From: Mycobacterium sp.
Lineage (GTDB): Bacteria > Actinomycetota > Actinomycetes > Mycobacteriales > Mycobacteriaceae
Reading direction: 5' to 3'
NCBI GenBank assembly: GCA_025963385.1
Contig: JAOPUT010000299.1
Location: forward strand, 1-64,000
Length of the DNA stretch: 64,000 nt
Below are positions 15,701-23,500 of this stretch, piece by piece. The position numbers and the translations under genes were made by a program. Below the pieces are notes generated by a model that was not told the DNA's origin, made no database searches, and saw nothing but the letters and a program-made list of their open reading frames with translations. Position 1 is the stretch's first letter; the number at the start of each line of letters is the position of its first letter.

Positions 15701-16674
15701 AACACCAGCACGTCGCCTGCCGGTTCGGCCTCCAGTTCGCGCACCGCGTCGATGATGGCGTCGGTCTGGTCGCGGACCTCGGTGCGGACGATCTCGTGGT
15801 CGGGATCGTCGGGATCGTCGGATGAGCGCGTGCGCGAAGACCCGGCTGCAGCGCCGTCGTCCCGATCGATCGGCACCTCCAGCGGCCGGTACCGGATCTC
15901 GACGGGATACGTCCGCCCCGACACCTCGACGATCGGCGCACCAGAGCCAGATCCATGTTCGGCACCGCCGAAGTGCGCCGCGAAGCGCTCCGGCTCGATC
16001 GTCGCCGACGTCACGATGACCTTCAGATCGGGCCTTCGCGGCAGCAGCTCGCGCAGATACCCGAGCAGGAAGTCGATGTTCAGGCTGCGTTCGTGTGCCT
16101 CGTCCAGGATCAGTGTGTCGTAGCGGAGCAGGCGGCGGTCGCGCTGAATCTCCGCGAGCAGGATGCCGTCGGTCATCAACTTGACCAGCGTGCGGTCGCT
16201 GGCATGGTCGTTGAACCGCACGGTGTAGCCGACGGCCTCGCCGAGCGGGACGTGCAGCTCGTCGGCGATGCGCTGGCCGACCGTGCGGGCGGCGAGCCTG
16301 CGCGGCTGGGTGTGGCCGATCGTGCCACGGATGCCACGGCCCAGCTCGAGGCAGATCTTCGGCAGCTGAGTGGTCTTGCCCGATCCGGTCTCGCCCGCGA
16401 CGACGACCACCTGGTGCTCCTCGATGGCCGCGGCGAGTTCGTGTCGCATCGCGCTCACCGGGAGATCGGGATAGGTGATCTCGGGAACGGCGGCGAGGCG
16501 GCTGGCGACGAGCGCCTCCGCCGCGGCGAACTGCCCAGCGACCTTCTCCAGCGCGGCGGGATCGTTCGCGCGCAGACCCCGCAGGCGGCGGCGCAGCCGG
16601 TCGGCGTCGCGGATCGTCAGCCCATCGAGGCGCTCGCGGAGCAGGCGCAGGTCGCTGCCGGACGGTTCGGACAC
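12709..16674 (-). CDS. hrpA: ATP-dependent RNA helicase HrpA (DEAH-box)
   Basis: A DEAH-box helicase of about 1,321 residues, close to the usual 1,300 of HrpA. Walker A GETGSGKTTQLPK lies near residues 94-106, the LDEAHERSLN motif II near 187, SATIEPERF is motif III, and LATNVAETSLTVPGIRYV and QRAGRSGRTAPG are motifs V and VI. The HA2/OB-fold region and a long HrpA-specific C-terminal domain follow. HrpA unwinds structured mRNA and rescues collided or stalled ribosomes. I chose GTG 16674; the frame stays open further upstream but that part overlaps the PHP gene and has no helicase homology. It starts 22 bases after the PHP stop and is probably cotranscribed with it. Confidence 0.9.
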   Translation of the reverse strand: MSEPSGSDLRLLRERLDGLTIRDADRLRRRLRGLRANDPAALEKVAGQFAAAEALVASRLAAVPEITYPDLPVSAMRHELAAAIEEHQVVVVAGETGSGKTTQLPKICLELGRGIRGTIGHTQPRRLAARTVGQRIADELHVPLGEAVGYTVRFNDHASDRTLVKLMTDGILLAEIQRDRRLLRYDTLILDEAHERSLNIDFLLGYLRELLPRRPDLKVIVTSATIEPERFAAHFGGAEHGSGSGAPIVEVSGRTYPVEIRYRPLEVPIDRDDGAAAGSSRTRSSDDPDDPDHEIVRTEVRDQTDAIIDAVRELEAEPAGDVLVFLSGEREIRDTAEALRDALSFTEVLPLYARLPTAEQQKVFAPHAGRRVVLATNVAETSLTVPGIRYVVDPGTARISRYSRRTKVQRLPIEPISQASAAQRAGRSGRTAPGVCIRLYSEPDFESRPRYTDPEILRTNLAAVILQMAALGLGDIENFPFLDPPDARSVRDGVQLLRELGAFDDSGAITELGRRLAKLPLDPRIGRMILAAEAENCVREVLVLAAALSIPDPRERPSDHEEAARQKHARFADEFSDFNSYLNLWRYLGEQRRALSGSAFRRMCRTEFLHYLRIREWQDLTGQLRSIARDLGIRESDDAEPADPARVHAALLAGLLSHVGVREGDGRDYAGARNSKFVLAPGSVLTKRPPRWVVVAELVETSRLFGRIAARIEPEMVERVAGDLVQRTYSEPHWDAKRGAVMGYERVTLYGLTLVAHRRIGYAQVDPVVARELFIRHALVEGDWQTRHHFFRDNARLREELTELEERARRRDLLVDDDDIFALYDARVPPEVVSARHFDGWWKKQRHRTPDLLTFTRDELLRHDDDADQPDTWEADDLSLPLTYRFEPGVADDGVTVHIPVQVLARLGGDEFAWHVPALREELITALIRSLPKDLRRNFVPAPDTARAVVGAIDPAAGSLLEELQRELKRRTGVLVPVDAFDLGKLPDHLRVTFAVEADDGTELARGKDLEALQERLAAPVRNAVAEAFADELERKGLRTWPTDLDELPRVVESTGGGRAVRGYPALVDAGGSVDVRVFAVPTEQAAAMVQGTRRLLRLSVPSPTKTLERQLDTRTRLTLASNPDGSLAALLDDCADAAVAALAPKPAWTRAEFTAMRDRVAAALAPTARDILKRVERVLAALHEVEVALPATPPPAHADAIADIRAQLADLLPAGFVTVTGATHLLDLARYLTAIGRRLDRLPQGLTADRERMQRVHVLQDAYDESVQALSPSRAAADDVRDVARLIEEFRVSLWAQQLGTARPVSEQRIHRAIDALTGS

Positions 16675-16696
16675 CCGGTTGACGATAGGCGTTGGA

Positions 16697-17530
16697 TCAG
16701 CGGCGCCAGAAGTCGTATTCGTCGCGCCCAGGCCGGAAGCCCGCCGCCTCCACGATGTCGACCGCCAGCTCGAACTTGTCCCCGACCCGAAGCGGCTGGT
16801 GGGCGTCGCTCCCGAAGGACACCGCGCCACCGCCCTCCTCGTACCACCACCGCATCAGGCCCGCGGATGCCAGCGGACTTGCGGTGTTGAGCTCCAGCGG
16901 CCGGTCCGAGGTGGCCAGCGCACGGAACACCGTGCGGTATTCGTCCTCGAAGTCCGCCTCGCGGTAGTCCCCCTCGCGCCGGGCGGGCCAGTACCGACGC
17001 GGATAGTCGCAGTGCGCGAGCACCTGGAACACGTCGGAGCCCTCGACGAGTCGCAGCAATTCGGCGAAGTAGGCCCGTACGACGGTGTGCGCAGGCAGCG
17101 ACCCGAACACGTCGTTGGCGTACACCAGGCGTCCATCGTGCACGATCGAGTGCAGCGAGCCGAGCACGCGGTCGAAGGTGCCAGATCGCAGTACGGCAGC
17201 GACGCTGCCCGCGAAGTGGTGTGGTTCGCCCGCCTCGATGCCGGACAGGATGCGCAGTGCGGGGAACTGCTGACGGCACTTCTCGACGCTCTCCAGGTAG
17301 CCGTCGACGTCCAGGGCGTGCACGCGGCGGCGGGTACCGATGCCGGCCCCGTCGGGCGGGTTGTCCTCGTCGCCCCATTCGGTGAAGTCGACGTGCTCGG
17401 TGAACGCGACCGCGGGAAGGCCCACCTCGACCGCCCGGCTGCAGGTGTCCTCCATCGACGCGACTGCGCCGGTGTCCCAGGAGAACTGTGAGTGCACGTG
17501 GTTGTCGGCGGGAAGCGTCACGAAGCCCAC
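16697..17530 (-). CDS. PHP-domain phosphoesterase (histidinol-phosphatase-like)
   Basis: A 277-residue PHP-domain metalloenzyme. The N-terminal ADNHVHSQFSWDTGA carries the HxH motif, FTEHVDFTEW provides the next metal-binding His, SGIEAGEP the glutamate, VLGSLHSIVHD and VLAHCDYPRRY further metal ligands, and FGSDAHQPLRVG the C-terminal DxH. All expected ligands of the trinuclear metal site are present. It would hydrolyse a phosphomonoester such as histidinol phosphate. The start is taken as GTG 17530; a GTG at 17521 is nearly as good. It is divergent from the SGNH lipoprotein gene with only about 36 bases between starts, and lies directly upstream of hrpA. Confidence 0.8.
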   Translation of the reverse strand: MGFVTLPADNHVHSQFSWDTGAVASMEDTCSRAVEVGLPAVAFTEHVDFTEWGDEDNPPDGAGIGTRRRVHALDVDGYLESVEKCRQQFPALRILSGIEAGEPHHFAGSVAAVLRSGTFDRVLGSLHSIVHDGRLVYANDVFGSLPAHTVVRAYFAELLRLVEGSDVFQVLAHCDYPRRYWPARREGDYREADFEDEYRTVFRALATSDRPLELNTASPLASAGLMRWWYEEGGGAVSFGSDAHQPLRVGDKFELAVDIVEAAGFRPGRDEYDFWRR

Positions 17531-17566
17531 AGTGGCACGGTTCGCGGTCCCGGGTATGAACGGGTG

Positions 17567-18475
17567 ATGGCCTCGACCCGAATCCGCAGGACCGTGGCCA
17601 GCGCGCTGATCGCGGCGTCGGCAGCTACGGCCTGTGTCGACGTCCCGCGCACGCCAGGCACGGTGCCCGCCCCGACGCAGTCCACGGCACCGGTGTGGTC
17701 GCCGGGTGGCGGTCCCAGATACGTGGCGATGGGCGACTCGGCGGCGGCCGCGCCGCTGGTCCCCGATCAGGCTCAGCCCACCGGCTGTCTCAAGTCGACC
17801 AACGACTATCCCTCGGTGCTCGCCCGCAGCATCGAGGCGGCGTCGTTCGCCGACGTGACGTGCAGCGGCGCCAGGACCGAGGACCTCGTCTCCCGCACCC
17901 AACCAACCCGCACCGGTGAGGTGCCCCCGCAGCTGGACGCCGTCGCGGCCGACACCCAACTGGTGACCGTCACCATCGGTGGCAACGACATCGACCTTCC
18001 TAAGATCGCGGCGCAGTGCAGGCGCACCACGCTGGACGAGCCGCCGTGCTCGCCGGACCTCGTCGTGGACGGGGTCGACGGCATCTCACAGGCCATTGAC
18101 GCGGATGCCGACGACTGGTCCGACCTCATCGCCGCCATCCGGACCAAGGCGCCCGACGCACGGGTGATCGTGGTCGGCTACGGCACCTACGTGCGGCCCG
18201 AGGGCTGTTTCCCCACCCAGCCGATCAACCCCGTCGACGCCGTCTACTTCCAGTCGAAGATCGACGAACTCGATGGTCGCCTGAAGCAGGTGGCGGAATC
18301 GCAGGGCGCCGAGTTCTTCGACACGCGACCGCTGGGCATCGGTCACGACATGTGCGCCGCACCGGAGGACCGCTACATCGAGGGCTTCACCCCTGACCGG
18401 CCCGCAGCACCTCTGCATCCCAACGGCGCAGGGGCCGCCGCGGTGGGGACCGCTCTCGCCGGCTACCTCGCCTAG
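17567..18475 (+). CDS. SGNH-hydrolase-family lipoprotein
   Basis: A 302-residue exported esterase-like protein. The signal sequence ends in SAATAC (Cys23), an imperfect lipobox, so membrane anchoring is likely but not certain. Block I is YVAMGDSAAAAP with the nucleophilic Ser, block III is VTVTIGGNDIDL (Gly/Asn oxyanion hole), and block V is PLHPNGAGAAAVG with the catalytic His. The usual DxxH acid three residues before that His is alanine here (A-P-L-H). Six or more cysteines in the mature part suggest disulfides, as in Streptomyces-type secreted lipases. It probably hydrolyses lipid or cell-wall esters. The stop shares CTAG with the convergent reductase gene. Confidence 0.8.
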   Translation: MASTRIRRTVASALIAASAATACVDVPRTPGTVPAPTQSTAPVWSPGGGPRYVAMGDSAAAAPLVPDQAQPTGCLKSTNDYPSVLARSIEAASFADVTCSGARTEDLVSRTQPTRTGEVPPQLDAVAADTQLVTVTIGGNDIDLPKIAAQCRRTTLDEPPCSPDLVVDGVDGISQAIDADADDWSDLIAAIRTKAPDARVIVVGYGTYVRPEGCFPTQPINPVDAVYFQSKIDELDGRLKQVAESQGAEFFDTRPLGIGHDMCAAPEDRYIEGFTPDRPAAPLHPNGAGAAAVGTALAGYLA

Positions 18476-19362
18476 CGGTCTGGCGCCCAGTAGTCGAGCA
18501 TCTCGGCGAACGTCTCGAAGGCAGGCCGGGAGACGCCGTAGGTGGCTTCGAAGTGGACGCTCAGCGGGAAGCCGAGGCCACCGATGCCGTCGATGACGCG
18601 CTTGTAGAGGTCGATCATCTGCTTGCGCTTGTCCGCGGGGTCCGCGGCCGCCAACTCCTTGACGAAGGCCTGCTCGGCGGCCACGGCCGCGTTGCCCGGG
18701 TCCTGGATCAGCCAGTTGATGAGCCCGACGTTGGTCTCCATCTTCGGCACGAAGCCGAAGGACACCAGGATCTCCGGCCGGTGCTCGGTGGTCCTCGCGA
18801 ACTCGGTCAGGAAGTCGACGATCGTGTCCGAGTACAGCAACTGCGTCATCCCGTAGGTGGCACCCTGGTCACACTTGAAGTTGAACCGGCCCTGCTCCCC
18901 GTCGCGGGTGGGAATCAGGATTGCTCCGCGGTTCGGCACGACGCCCTCGTAGATCGACAGGGCGTCGGTCGGTGCGACGCCCGCGCCCTCACCGTCGGCC
19001 ATCGTGCGAGGAACCCCCACGAACGCGATGCCGTCGAAACCAGCGTCCTGCAGATCGGCGAGTCGTTTGCTCAGCGCAGGCTGATCGAGGAACGACGTCA
19101 CCTGCGTGCAGAGGCCGTTCATCCCCTGCAGCTCCGGCTTGATGATCGACCAGTAGTCGAGGACGTCGAGCTTGGGCTTCATCTCGATGGGACGGTCGTC
19201 GTCCTCGTCGATCATTCCCGGGATCATGACGTGCCGGATCCGACCCTCGATGCCCGCCTCGGCGGAGAGCTGTAGCACCTTGTGCGCCTCTTCGACGGCG
19301 TACGCCGCACCACGGTCGACATTGGGCGGGACGAGTTCCAGCGCGATGGTGTTGAGGGCCAA
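18472..19362 (-). CDS. methylenetetrahydrofolate reductase, short mycobacterial type
   Basis: A 296-residue TIM-barrel protein of the methylenetetrahydrofolate reductase superfamily. LNTIALELVPPNVDRG carries the E-x-x-P-P opening, DAGFDGIAFVGVPRT and FNFKCDQGATYGMTQLLYS (with the conserved CDQGAT.GMTQ-like folate-binding stretch) are diagnostic. It would reduce 5,10-methylene-THF to 5-methyl-THF for methionine synthesis. Length matches the catalytic domain alone, without a regulatory extension. Mycobacteria have atypical members of this family reported to work with little or no flavin; whether this copy is of that kind cannot be seen. It is divergent from fxuD, and its TAG stop shares CTAG with the SGNH gene. 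Confidence 0.85.
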   Translation of the reverse strand: MALNTIALELVPPNVDRGAAYAVEEAHKVLQLSAEAGIEGRIRHVMIPGMIDEDDDRPIEMKPKLDVLDYWSIIKPELQGMNGLCTQVTSFLDQPALSKRLADLQDAGFDGIAFVGVPRTMADGEGAGVAPTDALSIYEGVVPNRGAILIPTRDGEQGRFNFKCDQGATYGMTQLLYSDTIVDFLTEFARTTEHRPEILVSFGFVPKMETNVGLINWLIQDPGNAAVAAEQAFVKELAAADPADKRKQMIDLYKRVIDGIGGLGFPLSVHFEATYGVSRPAFETFAEMLDYWAPDR

Positions 19363-19538
19363 GAGACTGCTCCTATTTCACATCATCGAGTGACATGCAC
19401 CGAACGGCTGGCGCGCCATTGCGCAGGACCCGAATTTCGCGGGCCGACGGGACGACACCCTACCGATTCGTCCTGAGATCAGCGTGCGGGGCGAGGCTGC
19501 GACCAGCCAGCCAAGGAAGATGACCCAACGAAGTTAGG

Positions 19539-19557
19539 TAATGTTAGCCTAACAAAA
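19539..19557. promoter_or_regulatory. IdeR-like iron box at the fxuD start
   Basis: TAATGTTAGCCTAACAAAA matches 14 of 19 positions of the IdeR consensus TTAGGTTAGGCTAACCTAA and contains an exact GTTAGNCTAAC core. It touches the fxuD ATG. The TAGCCT hexamer at 19545-19550 is spaced like a -10 element for a transcript starting at the ATG, so IdeR-Fe would cover the promoter. Confidence 0.8.
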
Positions 19558-20561
19558 TGCCTGTGAACGGACTGTCCAAACCCACGAATCGAGCCCTCGC
19601 CGCCGTCGCTGCGGTCTTCCTCGGGTTCGCGCTGCTCGCCGGATGTGGTGGCTCCGCAACGCCTGCCGCCGAGTCGACTGCCGCGGCCGCCGACACCGTC
19701 ACCATCGCCCACAAGTTCGGCGAGACCAAGATCCCCTCCAACCCGCAGCGCGTCGTCACGGCGGGTTGGATCGACCAGGACTTCGTGCTGCCGCTGGGCG
19801 TCGTTCCCGTCGGCACCCGCGGTGGCTACTTCGAGAACTACAACGACTTCCCCTGGGTGAAGAAGGCGACCGACGGCAAGGGGGTGCCCGCCATCGAAGG
19901 CGACACCATCAACTTCGAGGGCATCGCCGCCGCCAAGCCCGACGTCATCCTCGCGATCAACGAGACCATCGACCGAAAGACCTACGACCGGCTCTCACAG
20001 ATCGCCCCCACCGTCGTCCAGTCCGCCGACTACCCGGACGAGGAGACTCCCTGGAACGTGCAGCTGCTGACCACCGGCAAGGCGCTTGGCAAGGAGGAGC
20101 AGGCGCAGAAGCTCGTCGACCAGGTCAACGCCAAGCTCACCGAGGCCAAGTCCGCGCATCCCGAGTTCGCGGCCAAGACGCTCGTCTCCGACTTCACGTC
20201 GGAAGCCAATGCGCACTACGTGATCGGCAGGGGTGACCCTCGCAACGCGATCTTCGACGGGCTCGGGCTCGACACCTTGGACACCGTCGGCGACGTCTCC
20301 GAGGAGAAGCTGGACGTGCTCGACGGCAACGCGCTGTTCGTCAACGGTCTCACCAAGGAGCAGATGGCCGCGGTGCCCGCGTTCCAGCGGCTGAACGTGG
20401 TCAAGGACGGCCGCACCCTCTACGCGGGCTCGGACTCCACCCTGAGCGGTGCGATCGCCTTCGGCGGACCCGACGCGATGCTGTACGCGATCGACCTGCT
20501 CGTCCCCCAGCTCGGCAATGCGCTGACGGGTAAGCCGGTCGAGGACCTCTCCAACGCCTGA
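19557..20561 (+). CDS. fxuD: ferri-exochelin-binding lipoprotein (FecB/FepB-like)
   Basis: A 334-residue periplasmic-type substrate-binding protein anchored as a lipoprotein: lipobox ALLAGC with Cys30 after a basic and hydrophobic signal. The mature protein has the class III binding-protein layout of siderophore receptors: VTIAHKFGETKIPSNPQRVV, then FEGIAAAKPDVILAINETI and the C-terminal GLTKEQMAAVPAFQRLNVVKDGRTLYAG. It would capture the iron-loaded hydroxamate peptide outside the membrane and deliver it to the FxuABC permease, which is encoded 30 kb away beyond the synthetase operon. No Shine-Dalgarno sequence precedes the ATG and the IdeR box abuts it, suggesting a leaderless iron-repressed mRNA. 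Naming follows the M. smegmatis exochelin locus. Confidence 0.85.
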   Translation: MPVNGLSKPTNRALAAVAAVFLGFALLAGCGGSATPAAESTAAAADTVTIAHKFGETKIPSNPQRVVTAGWIDQDFVLPLGVVPVGTRGGYFENYNDFPWVKKATDGKGVPAIEGDTINFEGIAAAKPDVILAINETIDRKTYDRLSQIAPTVVQSADYPDEETPWNVQLLTTGKALGKEEQAQKLVDQVNAKLTEAKSAHPEFAAKTLVSDFTSEANAHYVIGRGDPRNAIFDGLGLDTLDTVGDVSEEKLDVLDGNALFVNGLTKEQMAAVPAFQRLNVVKDGRTLYAGSDSTLSGAIAFGGPDAMLYAIDLLVPQLGNALTGKPVEDLSNA

Positions 20562-20592
20562 CGCCCCCTTTCGCGTCTGTTCGTGCGGGGGT

Positions 20593-23500
20593 TCAGTCGG
20601 TGAGTTCGGCCGCGAGGAGCGGGCCCCACCGAACGAGCACGTCCGAGTCCATCAGCTCGGAGTGACGGCAGTCGAGGCTGACGACCCGCAGCTCGCCCCC
20701 GACGTGATCGCGCCAACCCTCTGACGCCACCCCCACCAGGTCCATCTCCAGCGTCGTCGCATCGACGAAGAAGACGTCGCCGTCGTAGCGGCCATAGTCG
20801 GCGTCGGCGGTCAATCGCTCTGCGGCGACGTAGTTCTCGATGACCTGCGCGATCTGCGTGTCGTCGAGGATCGCGATCGCATCGCCGCTGCTGCGCACCA
20901 GCGCCACGGCCTCGTCCGTCGTCATCCTGGCGCCGGGGTCGACCGGGAATCCCATTTCGCGCAGCAGCCCGGCGAGCACGGCGGCGGGGTCGAACTCCAC
21001 GTCGGCGACGACGTCGGTGCGAGCGTCCAGCATGCCGACGAACGTCACGTCGCGTTCGCGCCTGGTGAGCTCCTCCGCGACGAGCAGTGCCATCGAACCG
21101 CCGAACGACCAACCGAGCAGCCGAAGCGGGCCGGTCGGTGCGACCGACTCGACCGTGTCGGCGTAGTCGGACGCCAAGGTGGCGATGTCATCGGGCAGGG
21201 TACCACCGGAGAACAGCGGGGCCTGCAATCCATAGATCGGAATCGATTGCGGTAGATGGCGTTTCAGGCCAGCGAACTGCCAGCTGAGCCCGCTGGCCGG
21301 GTGCAGGCAGAACAGCGGCGGTTCGGTGCCCGTCGCCCGCAGCGCCAGTACCGGCGCCAGGCTCTCGGCCAGCTGGCTCGCCCCCTCGAGCAGCCGGGCG
21401 GCGACCTCGGCGACGGTCGGGGCCACCATCAGATTCGCCACCGGCACGTCGAGGTCGAACTCCCGCCGGATGGCCGCCGCGAGCCGGACCAGGAGCAGCG
21501 AATGGCCGCCGAGGGCGAAGAAGTCATCGTCGATGCTCGTCACGGCCACGCCGAGCACCTTGGAGAACAGCTTGCATAGCCGCTCCTGGTGCGGCGTGAC
21601 GGCGGGGCGGCCGCCTGCCGCCACCAGCTCGGGTTCGGGAAGGGCCCTGCGGTCCAACTTTCCGCTGGGCGTCAGCGGGAACGCGGTCAGTTCTACGTAC
21701 GCGGAGGGGACCATGTGAAGCGGCAACGCCGACAACGCATGTCGGCGCAATGCATCGGCGGGTACGCCATCCTTTCCTCGTGCAGGCAGGTAGTACGCCA
21801 CCAGCCGATCGGCGCGCACGACCACCCGGGCCGACGCCACCGAAGGATGGGTCGCCAGCACCGTCTCGATCTCGCCGGGCTCGATCCGCACACCGCGCAG
21901 CTTGATCTGATCGTCGGTCCTGCCGAGGTACTCGAGCTGCCCGTCGCGCCGCCACCGCACCACGTCTCCCGTGCGGTACATCCGCGCCCCCGCCTCGAAG
22001 GGGTTGGCGACGAAGGCCTGCGATGTCAGGCCGTACCGGTGCAGATAGCCGTCGGCCAACTGCACGCCCGCCAGATACAGCTCACCCGGCGCACCCAGCG
22101 GCACGGGGTTGAGATAACCGTCGAGGACGTGGACCCGGACGTTCCAGCCAGGCACGCCGAGAGCCACCGGTCCGCCGTCCGCGGTCCAGCCGAGGACGTC
22201 CACCGCCGCCTCGGTCGGACCGTACAGGTTGTGCAGAGGCACGCCGAGGTTGGTCGAGAACCTGGTCGCCACCTCCGTGGACAACGCCTCACCGCCGACC
22301 GTGACCCTGGTCAGCGACGTGCACTGCACCGATCGTGGGTCGTCCAGGAAGAGTTCCAGCATCGACGGCACGAAGTCCACCGCGGTGACACGCTGGGAAA
22401 CAATGGTTTCGGCGAGATAACCCGGGTCGCGATGTCCGCCTGGACGGGCCACCACCAAGGTCGCCCCCACGCTCAGCGGCCAGAACACCTCCCACACGGA
22501 CGTGTCGAAACTGATCGGTGTCTTGACGAGCATCCGGTCGTCGACCGTCAGCGGGTAGGCGTGCTGCAGCCACGCGATCCGGTTGGCGATGCCCGCGTGA
22601 GAGACCGCCACGCCCTTCGGCCGCCCCGTCGAACCCGAGGTGTAGAGCACGTACGCCCGCGTCGCAGCATCGACGACGGCGAACGCCTCCGGGGCCGGCG
22701 CCGTACGGGTGGCCCGGATCGCCGACTCGTCGTCGAGCACCACGGCGGGCCGCGCATCGGCGGTCATGTACTCGAGGCGGTCCGGCGGATAGTCCGGATC
22801 GAGTGGCAGGAACGCCGCCCCCGACTTCGCGACGGCGAGCAGGGCGACGACGAGCTCCACCGACCGCGGAAGTGACACCCCGACGATCGACCCCGGATGG
22901 GCGCCACCGGAGATGAGTTCAGCGGCCAGCCGATCCGACCACGCGTCCAGCTCGGCGTAGCTCAGCTCCTCGTCGTCGAACACGACCGCCGTCGCCGCGG
23001 GAGTCCGTCGTGCCTGCCGAGTCACCAAGGCGGCCAACCCAACCCGGGCGACGTCGTGCGCCGTGTCGTTGAGCTCCTTTACCAGCGTGTCGAGCTCGCC
23101 GTCGAGGAGCACGTCGACGGCGCCGATCGCGGTGCCGGTGTCGACGGCCACGCGACCGAGCAAGGACACCAGACGCTGCGTCAACGACACCACCGTCGAC
23201 TCGTCGAAAAGGTCGTCGGCGTACTCGGCCATGATCGCCGCACCGCCATCGGCACCCTCATCGATCAGCGTGAAGCCGAGGTCGAACATCGCTGCCGCCG
23301 TTTCCGGTTCGCTCCACGTCGTCGGCAGGCCGAACATGTCGGCGTCCTGTCCGTCGCGCCGGGTGTAGCCGATGAACACCCCGAACAACGGGTTCCTACC
23401 GGCGACGCGCGGTGGGTTCAGCTCCTCGACGAGCCGATCGAACGGCAGATCCTGGTGCGCGAAGGCGGCGAGGTCGGCGCCGCGAACCCGCGTCAGCAAC

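Noticed and set aside
16675-16830. An N-terminal extension of HrpA up to 16830.
   Set aside because: It overlaps the PHP gene and its translation is Arg/Ser-rich with no helicase homology; GTG 16674 gives the normal HrpA length.
20562-20600. CCCCC and GGGGG runs between the convergent fxuD and synthetase stops, as a possible terminator.
   Set aside because: Only five or six pairs can form around a 15-base loop with no T-run; too weak to call.
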